NCBI GenBank assembly: GCA_020351875.1
Contig: CP070671.1
Coordinates: 2,141,253-2,205,252, forward strand
Length of the DNA stretch: 64,000 bases
Direction: 5' to 3'
Origin: Chromatiales bacterium
Lineage (GTDB): Bacteria > Pseudomonadota > Gammaproteobacteria > Steroidobacterales > GCA-2729495
The notes under the pieces were generated by a model. That model searched no databases. It was not told the DNA's origin and worked only from the letters and a program-made list of their open reading frames with translations. Both the position numbers and the translations under genes were made by a program. This document shows positions 17,897 to 27,615 of the stretch, one piece after another (within the stretch, counting starts at the first letter, position 1; each line of letters starts with the position of its first letter).

Positions 17897-20800
17897 CGGC
17901 CCCGGAACAACGTGGCCTGATGGCGTTGTTCGCGCAGCACAAGGTGGCGGGCAACCTGCTGATGATCCTGATGATCCTGTTCGGTGTCTGGGGCCTGACG
18001 AAGCTGAATCGCCAGGTGATGCCGGATATCACGCTGGACGTGATCTCAATTATGGTGCGCTGGCCCGGCGCGAGTCCGGAGGACGTCGAGGTCAACGTGG
18101 TCCAGGCCATCGAGCCGGAGATCCGCTTTATCGAAGGTGTCGATCGAGTCAAGGCAATGGCCTATGAAGGCCGTGCCGAAATCACGATCGAATTCGAACA
18201 GGGCGAGAATCTCGCCCGCGCGCTGACCGACGTGCAGGCGGCGGTGGCACGCATCACCACGTTCCCAACCGACATGGAAAGGCCGATCGTCACCCAGTTC
18301 GTGGCTAGCGACCCGGTTTGCGGTATCGAAGTCAGCGGACCCTTCCCCGAGCAGGCGCTGAAAGTGTACGCGCGCCGGATTCGCGACGACCTGCTGGACC
18401 TCGGCATGGCCCGCGTGACCCTCGTCGGTCAGCGGGACACGGAGATCTGGGTCGAACTGGAGCCCGAAGTCCCGCGCCGGCTCGACCTCACGGTGGCGGA
18501 TATCGCGCGGCGCGTGCAGGAAACCAGCCTGGATCTCCCGTCGGGCAGCATCGAGGGCGCGGGCATGTCGCGCCAGATTCGCAGCGAGTCCCTGGCGCGC
18601 AGCGCGGCTGAGGTCGGTGACATCGAGGTGGTGTCACGGATGACCGGCGAGCGTCTGCGCCTGCGAGACATTGGCCGCATCTACGAAACCTTCGAAGAAG
18701 GCGTGGTGGGCCACCTGCTGGATGGCGAGATCGCGATCGGCTTACGGGTCTGGCGCACCAAGGGCGTTGACTCGATCGATTCACAGCGGCTGATTGCAGA
18801 TTACCTCGAAGAGCTCCGCAAGGAATTGCCACCGACCTTGCGCGTGGACATGTACGACGTATTCGCGGACCAGGTCACGCAGCGCGTGCGCATGCTGCTC
18901 AGAAACCTCGCCAGTGGCCTGGCGCTGGTATTGCTCGTGCTGTTCCTGCTCCTGAACGGCCGCGTGGCTTTCTGGGTGGCGGTGGGCATCCCGGTGGTCA
19001 TCCTGGCGACCTTCGGCGGCATGGCCTTGCTGGGCATGACCATGAACATGATCAGCATGTTCGCGATCATCATGGGGCTCGGCATCATCGTCGACGATGC
19101 GATCGTGGTCGCGGAGCACACGGAGATGCTGTATCGGCGGGGCGTGCCGCCGCAGCAGGCCTCACTGACCGCCGCACGGGTGATGATTGCACCCGTGACG
19201 GCGGCATCCCTGACCACGATAGCCGCCGTGTTTCCGATCCTGACTGTGAGTTCGGTCGTCGGCGAGGTGGTGCGCGAACTGCCGTTGACCATCATGCTGG
19301 TGATCGGCGCCAGCCTGCTGGAATGTTTCCTGGTGTTGCCAACGCACCTGAAACACTCCCTGCAACGCCTGGACCGTTCGGCAAGCAAGGGCGGCGTGCT
19401 GGCCGATCGATTTCTGCACTTCCGCGAGAAGCGGTTTGCCCCGCTGGTCCGGCTTTGCTTCAGACATCGTTACAGCACGGTGGTGGCCACCGTCAGCGCA
19501 TTTTCCCTGGCCCTGACGCTGCTGATATCGGGGCGGGTCGGCTTCGAGTTCTTCGCGTCGCCGCAGACGGACATGTTGTTCGCGAACTTTTCGATGACGC
19601 CGGGTACGCCCCGTGAGCGTGCGGCCGAGATGCTCGATGAGATTCACCGTGCGCTGTACGTCGTGGAAGAAGAGTTGGCGGGAGCCGGTGAACTGGTGCT
19701 CTACGACTACGGCACGATCGGCATCACGGGAGGGCGCCAGGGCGAGAGCGCGCTGAGCGGCGATCATGTCGGTTTCCTGACGGTGGAACTGGTGGCCGGC
19801 GACTTACGCAAGGTGCGCAACACGGAACTGACGGAGGCCTGGCAGGCGGAGATAAGGGAACTGGCCGGCACGGAGCGCCTGACATTGTTCGAGCGCAGCG
19901 CGGGCGGCCCACCGGGCCGCGATCTGGATATCCGGCTGTCCGGTGCGGAATTGCAAGTCCTGAAGGCCGCCGCGCTGGAGATCAAGAGTGGGCTGCGGGA
20001 GTTTCCCGGCACCATGGCGGTGGAAGACAACCTGCCTTGGGGCAAGGAGGAAATTATCCTTGAGGTCACGCCGGCCGGCCGGGCGATGGGCTTTACCACC
20101 GAGTCGGTTGCGCGGCAGGTGCGCGACGATTTCGAGGGCGCCATTGCGCGCCGGTTTGCGGAAGACCAGGAAGAAGTCATCGTGCGGGTGAAGCTGGCGG
20201 AGTCCGCGTATTCACCGGATTCGATCCGGGACCTCTACCTGCGCGCGCCGGATGGCAGCGAAGTGCCGTTAATCGAGGTCGCAGACCTGCAATCGCGGAT
20301 CGGCTTTTCGCAGATTCGTCGAGAGGACGGTCGCCGGGAGGTGTCGGTCACCGCTGATGTCGACGCCAGTGTCACGACCAGTAACGAGTTGCTGACGAAC
20401 ATCGCAGCCGACCTGGTGCCGCGGGTGCGCCAGAAGTATGGCATCAACATTGATTTCAAGGGCAAGGCTGAAGAGCAGCGCGAAGCGCTCGGCGACACTG
20501 CAGTGGCGCTGGGCGTCGCCTTGGCCACGATGTACATCATCCTGGCCTGGGTGTTTTCGAATTACCTGACGCCGTTGGTCGTGATGTCCGTGATTCCGTT
20601 CGGCCTGGTCGGAGCGATATTCGGCCACTGGGTCCTGGGCTACAACCTGAACATGCTCAGCCTGATGGCACTGCTGGGTCTGGCGGGCGTGATGGTCAAC
20701 GACTCGATCATCCTGATTGCGGCGGTCAAGCGCCTGCACAGGGAAGGACGGCATTTACGGGAGTCCGTTATAGATGCCGCGAAGGAGCGGTTGCGCCCTG

Positions 20801-21030
20801 TGCTGTTGACGACGCTCACCACGATCGGAGGATTGACTCCGCTGTTGTTCGAGCAGAGCATCCAGGCGCAGCTGGTTCAGCCCCTGGCGGTCACCGTAAT
20901 TTTCGGCTTGATGTTCGCGCCGCCACTGGTGCTGCTGTTCGTGCCGTCCCTGATCGGTATCGGCAACGACCTGCGCTCGTTGCGCGGCGGGTTCACGCCG
21001 CAAGCTGATTTCAGTCGTCCGGGAAGCTGA
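17893..21030 (+). CDS. RND efflux pump permease subunit
   Basis: 1045 residues with the RND layout: TM1 (VAGNLLMILMILFGVWGL), a large periplasmic domain, TM2-6, TM7, the second periplasmic domain and TM8-12. The proton-relay region in TM4 reads LGIIVDDAIVVAEHTEML with adjacent Asp residues as in AcrB. The repeat in the second half is LGLAGVMVNDSIILIAAVKRLHREG. The sequence fits the divergent hydrophobe/amphiphile branch typical of marine gammaproteobacteria rather than AcrB proper, so substrates are unknown. It begins in a GTGA overlap with the adaptor gene and ends 31 bases from the convergent nhaA. Confidence 0.95.
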   Translation: MTAPEQRGLMALFAQHKVAGNLLMILMILFGVWGLTKLNRQVMPDITLDVISIMVRWPGASPEDVEVNVVQAIEPEIRFIEGVDRVKAMAYEGRAEITIEFEQGENLARALTDVQAAVARITTFPTDMERPIVTQFVASDPVCGIEVSGPFPEQALKVYARRIRDDLLDLGMARVTLVGQRDTEIWVELEPEVPRRLDLTVADIARRVQETSLDLPSGSIEGAGMSRQIRSESLARSAAEVGDIEVVSRMTGERLRLRDIGRIYETFEEGVVGHLLDGEIAIGLRVWRTKGVDSIDSQRLIADYLEELRKELPPTLRVDMYDVFADQVTQRVRMLLRNLASGLALVLLVLFLLLNGRVAFWVAVGIPVVILATFGGMALLGMTMNMISMFAIIMGLGIIVDDAIVVAEHTEMLYRRGVPPQQASLTAARVMIAPVTAASLTTIAAVFPILTVSSVVGEVVRELPLTIMLVIGASLLECFLVLPTHLKHSLQRLDRSASKGGVLADRFLHFREKRFAPLVRLCFRHRYSTVVATVSAFSLALTLLISGRVGFEFFASPQTDMLFANFSMTPGTPRERAAEMLDEIHRALYVVEEELAGAGELVLYDYGTIGITGGRQGESALSGDHVGFLTVELVAGDLRKVRNTELTEAWQAEIRELAGTERLTLFERSAGGPPGRDLDIRLSGAELQVLKAAALEIKSGLREFPGTMAVEDNLPWGKEEIILEVTPAGRAMGFTTESVARQVRDDFEGAIARRFAEDQEEVIVRVKLAESAYSPDSIRDLYLRAPDGSEVPLIEVADLQSRIGFSQIRREDGRREVSVTADVDASVTTSNELLTNIAADLVPRVRQKYGINIDFKGKAEEQREALGDTAVALGVALATMYIILAWVFSNYLTPLVVMSVIPFGLVGAIFGHWVLGYNLNMLSLMALLGLAGVMVNDSIILIAAVKRLHREGRHLRESVIDAAKERLRPVLLTTLTTIGGLTPLLFEQSIQAQLVQPLAVTVIFGLMFAPPLVLLFVPSLIGIGNDLRSLRGGFTPQADFSRPGS

Positions 21031-21061
21031 CGCCACGCGAGGCGCGAGCGGGCACAGGCGG

Positions 21062-22249
21062 TCAGGCCGGTTCACCGATGGCAATCTTTGCGGATTTGCG
21101 CCCGGCGAGCTTGAGCACCGCGAAACCGAGCACGCCTGAAAGCAGCGAACCCAGCATGATCCCCAAACGCGCTTCCCGGCCGTAGCCGAGGCCGCCTTCC
21201 TCGAAGGCCAGGCTGCCGATGAACATGCTCATCGTGAAGCCCACTCCACAGAGCACCGATGCGCCGTAGATCTGCAGCATGTTCGTGCCGGCCGGGAGTT
21301 TCGCGATGCCGCTCCTGATCGTAATCCACGCGAAGCCGAACGCGCCAACCTGCTTGCCGACGAAAAGACCCAGCGCGATGCCGAGGGGCACGGGCTTCAA
21401 CAGCGCGTCCCAGCCAAAGCCCGCCAGCGGCACGCCGGCGTTAACGAAAGCAAACAGTGGCAACACGCCGAAGGCCACCCACGGGTGCAGGTCGTGCAGC
21501 AGCCGGTCCAGCGGTGAGTCGTTTTCATCTCCGAGGGGAATGAAAAGGCCCAGCACCACGCCCGCCAGCGTCGCGTGAACGCCGGATTTCAGTACCGACG
21601 TCCACAGGATCAGGCCAACGATGATGTAGGGCGCGATGCGCCGGACCTTTTTCAGGGTCAGGAATACCAGCCCGGTGACCGAGGCCATGGCCACCAGCAG
21701 CGAGCCGAGGCTCAGGTCGGAGGAGTAGAACAGCGCAATGATGATGATCGCGCCCAGGTCGTCGATGATCGCCAGCGTCATCAGGAACAGCTTCAGCGCC
21801 GGTGGCGTGTTGCCCACCAGCGCGAGTAGGCCCAGGGCGAAAGCGATGTCCGTGGCCGTCGGCACCGCCCAGCCCTTCAGCGCCATCGGCACGTCCAGGT
21901 TCAACGCGTAGTAGATCACGGCCGGCACGAGGATGCCGCCAATGCCGGCCATGCCGGGCAGCGCCAGCTGGCCCACTTCCGACAGTTCACCCACGAGCAC
22001 TTCGCGTTTGACTTCCATGCCGATCAGGAAGAAAAACACGGCCATCAGGCCGTCGTTCACCCACAGGAACAGCGGCTTGTCGATATCCAGCGCGCCAATA
22101 CGAATCTGGATAGGCACGTTCAGCAGCGCGCTGTACTCCTCGCCGAGGAAAGAGTTCTTCGTCAGCATTGCGAGCACGGCCGCGATCAGCAGCAGCACGC
22201 CGCCTGCGGCTTCGAGCCGGAAAAACTCGCGGAAAGTCTGCGGGAACAT
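21062..22249 (-). CDS. nhaA: Na+/H+ antiporter NhaA
   Basis: 395 residues starting at the ATG at 22249, which has AGGAG 5-10 bases upstream. Family signatures are GMEVKREVLVGELS, VPTATDIAFALGLLALVG (functional Asp) and LAIIDDLGAIIIIALFY (the Asp pair that binds Na+). Twelve helices are expected. NhaA exchanges internal Na+ for external protons and supports pH and salt homeostasis, fitting a saline habitat. It diverges from the polyamine operon with 120 bases between the starts. Confidence 0.97.
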   Translation of the reverse strand: MFPQTFREFFRLEAAGGVLLLIAAVLAMLTKNSFLGEEYSALLNVPIQIRIGALDIDKPLFLWVNDGLMAVFFFLIGMEVKREVLVGELSEVGQLALPGMAGIGGILVPAVIYYALNLDVPMALKGWAVPTATDIAFALGLLALVGNTPPALKLFLMTLAIIDDLGAIIIIALFYSSDLSLGSLLVAMASVTGLVFLTLKKVRRIAPYIIVGLILWTSVLKSGVHATLAGVVLGLFIPLGDENDSPLDRLLHDLHPWVAFGVLPLFAFVNAGVPLAGFGWDALLKPVPLGIALGLFVGKQVGAFGFAWITIRSGIAKLPAGTNMLQIYGASVLCGVGFTMSMFIGSLAFEEGGLGYGREARLGIMLGSLLSGVLGFAVLKLAGRKSAKIAIGEPA

Positions 22250-22369
22250 CAAATCTCCTGGCGATAGCCCGCGCGGCACGGACTGGGGCAGCCTAGCAAC
22301 TCCGTTCGCGCAAAGTGTTTCAAATTGTAGGTCTAGTCTGGCCCGGCCCCGTCTGGCACCTTATGCACG

Positions 22370-23119
22370 ATGCAAGGCAACCGCCCCCTGATTGGTGTGA
22401 TCGCTGACCGGCGCCCGCTGGGTGCCCACGAGTTTCACATGGCGGGCGAAAAGTACCTGCGCGCGGTTGCCGACGCAGCCGGGGGCTGCCCGGTCACCTT
22501 GCCGGTGTTCCCCGATGGATTCGACGTACTGGAGTGTCTGGATCGCCTGGACGGTCTGCTGTTGACAGGCAGCACCTCCGACATCGAGCCGGCGCACTAC
22601 CAGGGGCCACCGGGCGAGCCCGACGCGCTGCGCGATCCGGCCCGGGACGCGGCGGCCCTCGCGCTGATCCCGGCGGTCATCCGGGCCGGGTTGCCGCTGT
22701 TCGGCATTTGCCGGGGTTTCCAGGAAATGAACGTTGCCCTCGGTGGCAGTCTTCACCAGGCCGTGCACGAGCAGCCCGGCCTCGCAGCCCACCACGAGGA
22801 CAAGGACGACCCGGTCGATGTGCAGTACGGGCCCGCCCACGAAGTGCGCTTTACCCCGGGCGGCCTGCTCGAGGAACTGGCGGGCGCGCCGACCGCTGTC
22901 GTGAATTCGGTGCACCACCAGGGGGTGGACCGGCTGGCAGACGGCCTGGTGGTCGAGGCCACCTCGCCGGATGGCCTGGTGGAAGCTTTCACGGTTCGGG
23001 ACGCGCCCGGTTTTGCGCTGGCCGTGCAATGGCATCCGGAATGGAAGGTCATGGACAATGCCTTCTATACCGCACTTTTCCGGGCCTTTGGCGAGGCCTG
23101 CAACAGGTATCGGCAATGA
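22370..23119 (+). CDS. Gamma-glutamyl-GABA hydrolase-like class I amidotransferase (PuuD-like)
   Basis: 249 residues of the peptidase C26 family. The nucleophile is Cys114 in FGICRGFQEMNVALGGSL; the rest of the triad is His222 and Glu224 in VQWHPEW. LDGLLLTGSTSDIEPAHY is the glycine-rich substrate loop. PuuD releases GABA from gamma-glutamyl-GABA in putrescine breakdown. It is the first gene of a run with the GS-like ligase and a polyamine ABC importer, which supports this role. The stop overlaps the next start (ATGA). Confidence 0.9.
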   Translation: MQGNRPLIGVIADRRPLGAHEFHMAGEKYLRAVADAAGGCPVTLPVFPDGFDVLECLDRLDGLLLTGSTSDIEPAHYQGPPGEPDALRDPARDAAALALIPAVIRAGLPLFGICRGFQEMNVALGGSLHQAVHEQPGLAAHHEDKDDPVDVQYGPAHEVRFTPGGLLEELAGAPTAVVNSVHHQGVDRLADGLVVEATSPDGLVEAFTVRDAPGFALAVQWHPEWKVMDNAFYTALFRAFGEACNRYRQ

Positions 23120-24456
23120 CCGCAGACGCGACGCTCAAGGACTGGCTCGAGGCCAACAACATCGACGAGGTCGAGGCGCTGGTACCCGACATGGCCGGTA
23201 TCGCCCGGGGCAAATTCATGCCCGCAGAGACCTTCGCGGCGCAGGGTGGCATGAGGCTGCCGTCATCCGTGTTCATCCAGACGGTGACCGGCGACTACGC
23301 GGTGGAAGAAATCGTCGGCCCCCTGGACGAAGACCTGGACGCGGTGCCTGACCTGGATACGCTGCGTGTCGTGCCGTGGGCCAGGGAGCCGTCGGCCTGT
23401 GTGATACACGACTGTTTCTATCCCGACGGCAAACCCGTCGAGATAGCGCCGCGGCAGATTCTGCGGCGTGTGCTGGCCCTGTACGCGGAACAGGGCTGGA
23501 CGCCGTTCGCGGCGCCCGAGGTGGAGTTTTACCTCGTGCAGCGAAACCCCGACCCGGACTACCCGCTGGAGCCGCCGGTCGGCAGATCCGGACGGCAGGA
23601 ACTGGTGCGCAGCCCGTTCAGCATGGACGCGATCGACGAGTTCGAGCCACTGATCGATGACATCTACGACTATTGCGAGGCCCAGGGCCTGATGGTCGAC
23701 AACCTGGTCCACGAAGCCGGCGCCGCGCAGCTGGAGATCAACTTCCTGCACGGGGACGCACTGGCTTTGTCCGACCAGGTGTTCATGTTCAAGCGCATCG
23801 TGCGTGAGGTGGCGATGCGTCACCAGGTGCACGCGACCTTCATGGCTAAGCCCATGCAGGAGGAGCCAGGCAGCTCAATGCACTGGCACATCAGTGTGAC
23901 TGACGACAATCGCAATGCGAACCTGTTTTCTGCCGACGACGGCAGCGAGGCGCCGGCTTTTCGCCATTTCATTGGCGGCCTGCAACGTCACCTTCCGGAC
24001 CTGCACCTGTTGTGCGCGCCATACGTGAATTCCTACCGGCGCATCGCCCGCTACATGTCGGCGCCGATCAACCTGCAATGGGGTTACGACAACCGCACGG
24101 TCGGTTTGCGCGTGCCGCGGTCTACGCCCGTCAGCCGCCGGGTGGAAAACCGGCTGGCCGGCGCCGATGCCAATCCGTACCTGGCCGCGGCGGCGACACT
24201 GGCCGCAGGTTACCTGGGACTGATGGAAAAACTGGAGCCCGCCCCTCCGGAAACCGGCAATGCCTACAAGCGCCCGCTGGAGTTACCGCGCAATCTAGAC
24301 GTTGCCCTGGCGCAATTGCAGGAGAGCGAGGCGGGGCAGCGGATCCTGGGCACGGATTTCCTGCAGGTGTATGCGGCGATCAAGCGCCGGGAGTTCCAGC
24401 GCTTTTTCGAAGTCATCAGCCCGTGGGAGCGCGAGCACCTGCTGCTGAGCGTCTAG
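23116..24456 (+). CDS. Glutamine synthetase family ligase, probably gamma-glutamylpolyamine synthetase (PuuA-like)
   Basis: 446 residues from the ATG at 23116 (four-base overlap with puuD; an open frame upstream has no similarity). GS landmarks: PEVEFYLV, HEAGAAQLEINF, MHWHISV, CAPYVNSYRRI, WGYDNRTVGLRVP and ENRLAGADANPYLA. The adenylylation Tyr region of housekeeping GS is absent. PuuA-type enzymes attach glutamate to putrescine using ATP. Position between PuuD and a PotF-like importer supports polyamine use. The FAD oxidase (PuuB) and aldehyde dehydrogenase (PuuC) of the full pathway are not in this window. Between it and potF, 24457-24491 has a weak AGTGC/GCACT stem with six Ts in the loop. 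Confidence 0.93.
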   Translation: MTADATLKDWLEANNIDEVEALVPDMAGIARGKFMPAETFAAQGGMRLPSSVFIQTVTGDYAVEEIVGPLDEDLDAVPDLDTLRVVPWAREPSACVIHDCFYPDGKPVEIAPRQILRRVLALYAEQGWTPFAAPEVEFYLVQRNPDPDYPLEPPVGRSGRQELVRSPFSMDAIDEFEPLIDDIYDYCEAQGLMVDNLVHEAGAAQLEINFLHGDALALSDQVFMFKRIVREVAMRHQVHATFMAKPMQEEPGSSMHWHISVTDDNRNANLFSADDGSEAPAFRHFIGGLQRHLPDLHLLCAPYVNSYRRIARYMSAPINLQWGYDNRTVGLRVPRSTPVSRRVENRLAGADANPYLAAAATLAAGYLGLMEKLEPAPPETGNAYKRPLELPRNLDVALAQLQESEAGQRILGTDFLQVYAAIKRREFQRFFEVISPWEREHLLLSV

Positions 24457-24491
24457 TGCTTTTTTCTGCATGCACTGAAGGATGCTTTCTG

Positions 24492-25586
24492 ATGCGTCGA
24501 GCTTACCTGGCGGCTTTATTCTCGCTGGCGCTGCTGGGCTGCGCGGAACAGCCTGCGGGGCCGGAGCTGCGCGTCTACAACTGGAGTGATTACATCGCGC
24601 CGGACACCGTGGCCCGCTTCGAGCGGGAAACGGGCATACGGGTGGTCTACGACGTGTTCGACAGTAACGAAGTGCTGGAAGCGAAGCTCCTGTCCGGTGC
24701 AGCCAGCTACGATATCGTCGTACCAACTTCAGATTTCATGGGCCGGCAAATCATTGCCGGCGTATTTCAGCCCCTGGGCCGGGCGAAATTACCCAATTAC
24801 CGCAATCTCGATCCCCGGCTGATGGAGTTGGTGGCGGAGTTTGACCCCGGCAATCGCTACGGGGTGCCCTACCTCTGGGGCACGTCGGGCATCGGTTACA
24901 ACGTCGGGCTGGTTCGCGCGGCCCTGGGGGAGGGGGCTCCGGTCGACAGCCTCGACCTGGTGCTCCAGCCGGAGTACGCGTCGCAGCTGGCGGACTGCGG
25001 CATCGCGTTCCTGGATGCTCCGAGCGAAGTCTTTTCGGCAGTGTTGCAATACCTGGGTCTGGATCCGAACAGCCAGGTGCCCGAGCACTACCAGCAGCAG
25101 GCGCGCGCGGTGCTGGACGCCGTGCGGCCCTACATTCGTTATTTCCACTCGTCGCAGTACATCAACGACCTGGCAAACGGTGACATCTGTGTGGCTTTCG
25201 GCTGGTCGGGGGACATCCTGCAGGCGCGAGACCGGGCGCTCGAGGCGGGCAACGACATCGACATTGCGTACACGATTGCCAGGGAAGGCGCGCTGATGTG
25301 GTTCGACATGCTGGCCATCCCGGCCGATGCGAGAAACGTCGACAACGCCCACCGGTTCATCGATTACCTGTTGCGCCCGGAAGTGATTGCCGAGGTGACG
25401 GAGTTCGTGAAGTATGCAAATGCGAACGCCGCGGCCACGCCGCTGTTGCCTCCCGCCATCCGCGACGACCCGGCCATTTACCCTCCTGCCGAGGTCCGCG
25501 CCCGCCTGTACTCCGACAAAGTCACGCCGCCCAAGATCGATCGCGTGATGACCCGGGTATGGACGGCCGTGAAGACGGGTCGGTGA
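24492..25586 (+). CDS. potF: Polyamine ABC transporter substrate-binding lipoprotein (PotF/PotD-like)
   Basis: 364 residues from the ATG at 24492 with lipoprotein signal MRRAYLAALFSLALLGC (Cys17). The mature protein is a spermidine/putrescine-binding protein: LRVYNWSDYIAPDTVARFE, YDVFDSNEVLEAKLLSG, DIVVPTSDFMGRQI, YGVPYLWGTSGIGYN, and ALMWFDMLAIPADA near the end. The acidic and aromatic residues expected for diamine binding (WSDY, FDSNE) are visible. Lipid anchoring replaces the free periplasmic form of E. coli. It feeds the PotG-PotH-PotI complex encoded immediately downstream. Confidence 0.94.
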   Translation: MRRAYLAALFSLALLGCAEQPAGPELRVYNWSDYIAPDTVARFERETGIRVVYDVFDSNEVLEAKLLSGAASYDIVVPTSDFMGRQIIAGVFQPLGRAKLPNYRNLDPRLMELVAEFDPGNRYGVPYLWGTSGIGYNVGLVRAALGEGAPVDSLDLVLQPEYASQLADCGIAFLDAPSEVFSAVLQYLGLDPNSQVPEHYQQQARAVLDAVRPYIRYFHSSQYINDLANGDICVAFGWSGDILQARDRALEAGNDIDIAYTIAREGALMWFDMLAIPADARNVDNAHRFIDYLLRPEVIAEVTEFVKYANANAAATPLLPPAIRDDPAIYPPAEVRARLYSDKVTPPKIDRVMTRVWTAVKTGR

Positions 25587-26674
25587 GTTCCACACCTGCA
25601 TTCGTGGAGCTCCAGGGTCTGCAGCGCCACTTCGGCGCCATGGCCGCCGTTGATGACGTCAGCCTGGGCATCAGGCGCGGTGAAATCTTTGCGATACTGG
25701 GCCCGTCCGGCTGCGGCAAGTCCACGTTGCTGCGATTGATGGCAGGGCTGGATGCACCCGACGCGGGCCAGTTGGTGATCGAAGGCCAGACAATGGCCGG
25801 CCTGCCACCTCATCGGCGCCCGGTGAACACGATGTTCCAGTCCTACGCGCTGTTCCCGCACATGACGGTCGCGCAGAACATCGCCTTCGGCCTGAAGCAG
25901 GACCGATTGCCCGCGCAGGAGATTGCGGCACGCAGCGAGCGTGTGATCGCGCTGGTGAAGATGCAGGGCTACGAAGACCGCAAACCGGACCAGCTGTCCG
26001 GCGGCCAGCAGCAGCGCGTGGCCCTCGCGCGAAGCCTGGCGAAAGAGCCGAAACTGCTGCTGCTTGACGAGCCGATGGCAGCGCTGGACCGCAAACTGCG
26101 CGCCGAGATGCAGTTCGAACTGGCAGAGATCATTCGCCAGGTGCGCGTGACCTGCGTGATCGTCACCCACGACCAGGAAGAGGCGATGTCGATGGCCGAC
26201 CGGCTGGCCCTGATGCGCGACGGGCGCATCGTGCAGACCGGCACACCCGAGGCGGTGTACGAAGCGCCGAACTGCCGTTTCGCCGCGGAGTTCCTCGGTG
26301 ACGTGAACCTGTTCGACGGCGAACTGGCGGCCGCGGACGACGGCGCGGCCCTGTTCCACGCACATGACTTCGAGCAGTCGTTGCAGGTGCGGGCGGGTGA
26401 CGAATGGCAGCCCGGCACGCCGGCCAGCCTGGTCGTGCGCCCGGAAAAGCTGGTGCTCAGCCGCACTGCGCTGGATGACGGCCATGTGCAGAGCCCGGCC
26501 GTGGTCGAAGATCTCGCTTACCTGGGCAGCCGCAGCCGCTATCACCTGCGTCTGCCGGCAGGCCGGCTCGTGACCGCGCTGGTTGCTAACGCCGGCGCCG
26601 GCGATTCGCCGGGCCACGGTCAGCAGGTCTACGTGGGCTGGCGCATCCGCGACGGCGTGTTGTTGCCTGACTGA
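25583..26674 (+). CDS. potG: Polyamine ABC transporter ATP-binding protein PotG
   Basis: 363 residues from a GTG overlapping the potF stop (GTGA); an ATG at 25559 would add eight residues and lacks a ribosome site. Walker A GPSGCGKST, Q-loop MFQSYALFPHMTV, signature LSGGQQQR, Walker B LLLLDEP and switch His in VTHDQEEAM are intact. The C-terminal 120 residues form the TOBE regulatory region (SLVVRPEKLVLS, EDLAYLGSRSRYHL). Drives uptake of putrescine-like polyamines. The stop shares one base with the next start (TGATG). Confidence 0.95.
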   Translation: MSSTPAFVELQGLQRHFGAMAAVDDVSLGIRRGEIFAILGPSGCGKSTLLRLMAGLDAPDAGQLVIEGQTMAGLPPHRRPVNTMFQSYALFPHMTVAQNIAFGLKQDRLPAQEIAARSERVIALVKMQGYEDRKPDQLSGGQQQRVALARSLAKEPKLLLLDEPMAALDRKLRAEMQFELAEIIRQVRVTCVIVTHDQEEAMSMADRLALMRDGRIVQTGTPEAVYEAPNCRFAAEFLGDVNLFDGELAAADDGAALFHAHDFEQSLQVRAGDEWQPGTPASLVVRPEKLVLSRTALDDGHVQSPAVVEDLAYLGSRSRYHLRLPAGRLVTALVANAGAGDSPGHGQQVYVGWRIRDGVLLPD

Positions 26675-27615
26675 TGGCTGTGCCAGGCAATCGTTTCAGC
26701 CCGACCGCGCAGCGCGTTATCGGCGCGTTACCGTTCCTGTGGCTGGGGCTGTTTTTCCTGCTGCCCTTCGCCATCGTGTTGAAAATCAGCATGGCCGATG
26801 CACTGATCGCGGTGCCGCCATACACGGAATTCCTGGCGCGCACGGCCGACGGCATCAAGCTGCAGGCGACCCTGGACAACTACCAGTTCCTGTACACCGA
26901 CGAACTCTACGCGCTGGCCTTCCTGAACTCGCTGAAGGTAGCCGCGGTGTCGACATTGCTGTGCCTGCTGATCGGCTATCCACTCGCGTGGGGCGTGGCC
27001 CGGGCCGAGGCGCGCACGCGTAACCTGCTGTTGCTGCTGATCGTGTTGCCGTCCTGGACGTCTTTCCTGATTCGCGTTTACGCGTGGATGGGCATCCTGG
27101 GCAACAATGGCGTTCTGAACCAGCTGTTGCTGGGCCTCGGCATCGTAGACAGCCCGCTGACGCTGCTGCGCACCGATATCGCGGTCTATATCGGCATCGT
27201 CTACACCTACCTGCCGTTCATGGTGCTGCCGTTGTATGCCAACCTGGCAAAGCTCGACCAGCGGTTGCTGGAAGCGGCGGCGGACCTCGGTGCGAATCCA
27301 TGGCGGTGTTTCTGGCTCGTCACGCTGCCGCTGTCACGTATCGGCATCCTGGCGGGGTGCCTGCTGGTGTTCATACCGGCCACCGGTGAGTTCGTGATCC
27401 CGGAGCTGCTCGGTGGCGCCGACACGCTGATGATCGGCAAGCTGCTGTGGCAGGAGTTTTTCAATAACCGTGACTGGCCACTGGCTTCGGCGGTTGCCAT
27501 CGTGCTGCTCGCGTTGCTGCTTGCGCCCATTGCGGTCTACTACCGGGCCCAGGCACCGGGCAGTGCCGCAGTGGCAGTGACCGCCATGCGCGGCCGGCGG
27601 GACGGGGGCGCATGA
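26674..27615 (+). CDS. potH: Polyamine ABC transporter permease PotH
   Basis: 313 residues, six predicted helices. It begins with a cytoplasmic stretch and LPFLWLGLFFLLPFAIVLKISM, then LLCLLIGYPLAWGVARAEARTRNLLLLLIVLPSWTSFLIRVYAW continues in pieces as the first half of the core. The EAA loop that contacts the ATPase reads EAAADLGANPWRCFWLVTLPLS. PotH pairs with PotI to form the channel. It overlaps potG by one base and potI by four. Confidence 0.95.
   Translation: MAVPGNRFSPTAQRVIGALPFLWLGLFFLLPFAIVLKISMADALIAVPPYTEFLARTADGIKLQATLDNYQFLYTDELYALAFLNSLKVAAVSTLLCLLIGYPLAWGVARAEARTRNLLLLLIVLPSWTSFLIRVYAWMGILGNNGVLNQLLLGLGIVDSPLTLLRTDIAVYIGIVYTYLPFMVLPLYANLAKLDQRLLEAAADLGANPWRCFWLVTLPLSRIGILAGCLLVFIPATGEFVIPELLGGADTLMIGKLLWQEFFNNRDWPLASAVAIVLLALLLAPIAVYYRAQAPGSAAVAVTAMRGRRDGGA

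Noticed and set aside
22534-23115. Extended N-terminus for the glutamine synthetase-like gene, since the frame is open upstream.
   Set aside because: The upstream part overlaps puuD fully and has no similarity; the ATGA overlap at 23116 is a natural start.
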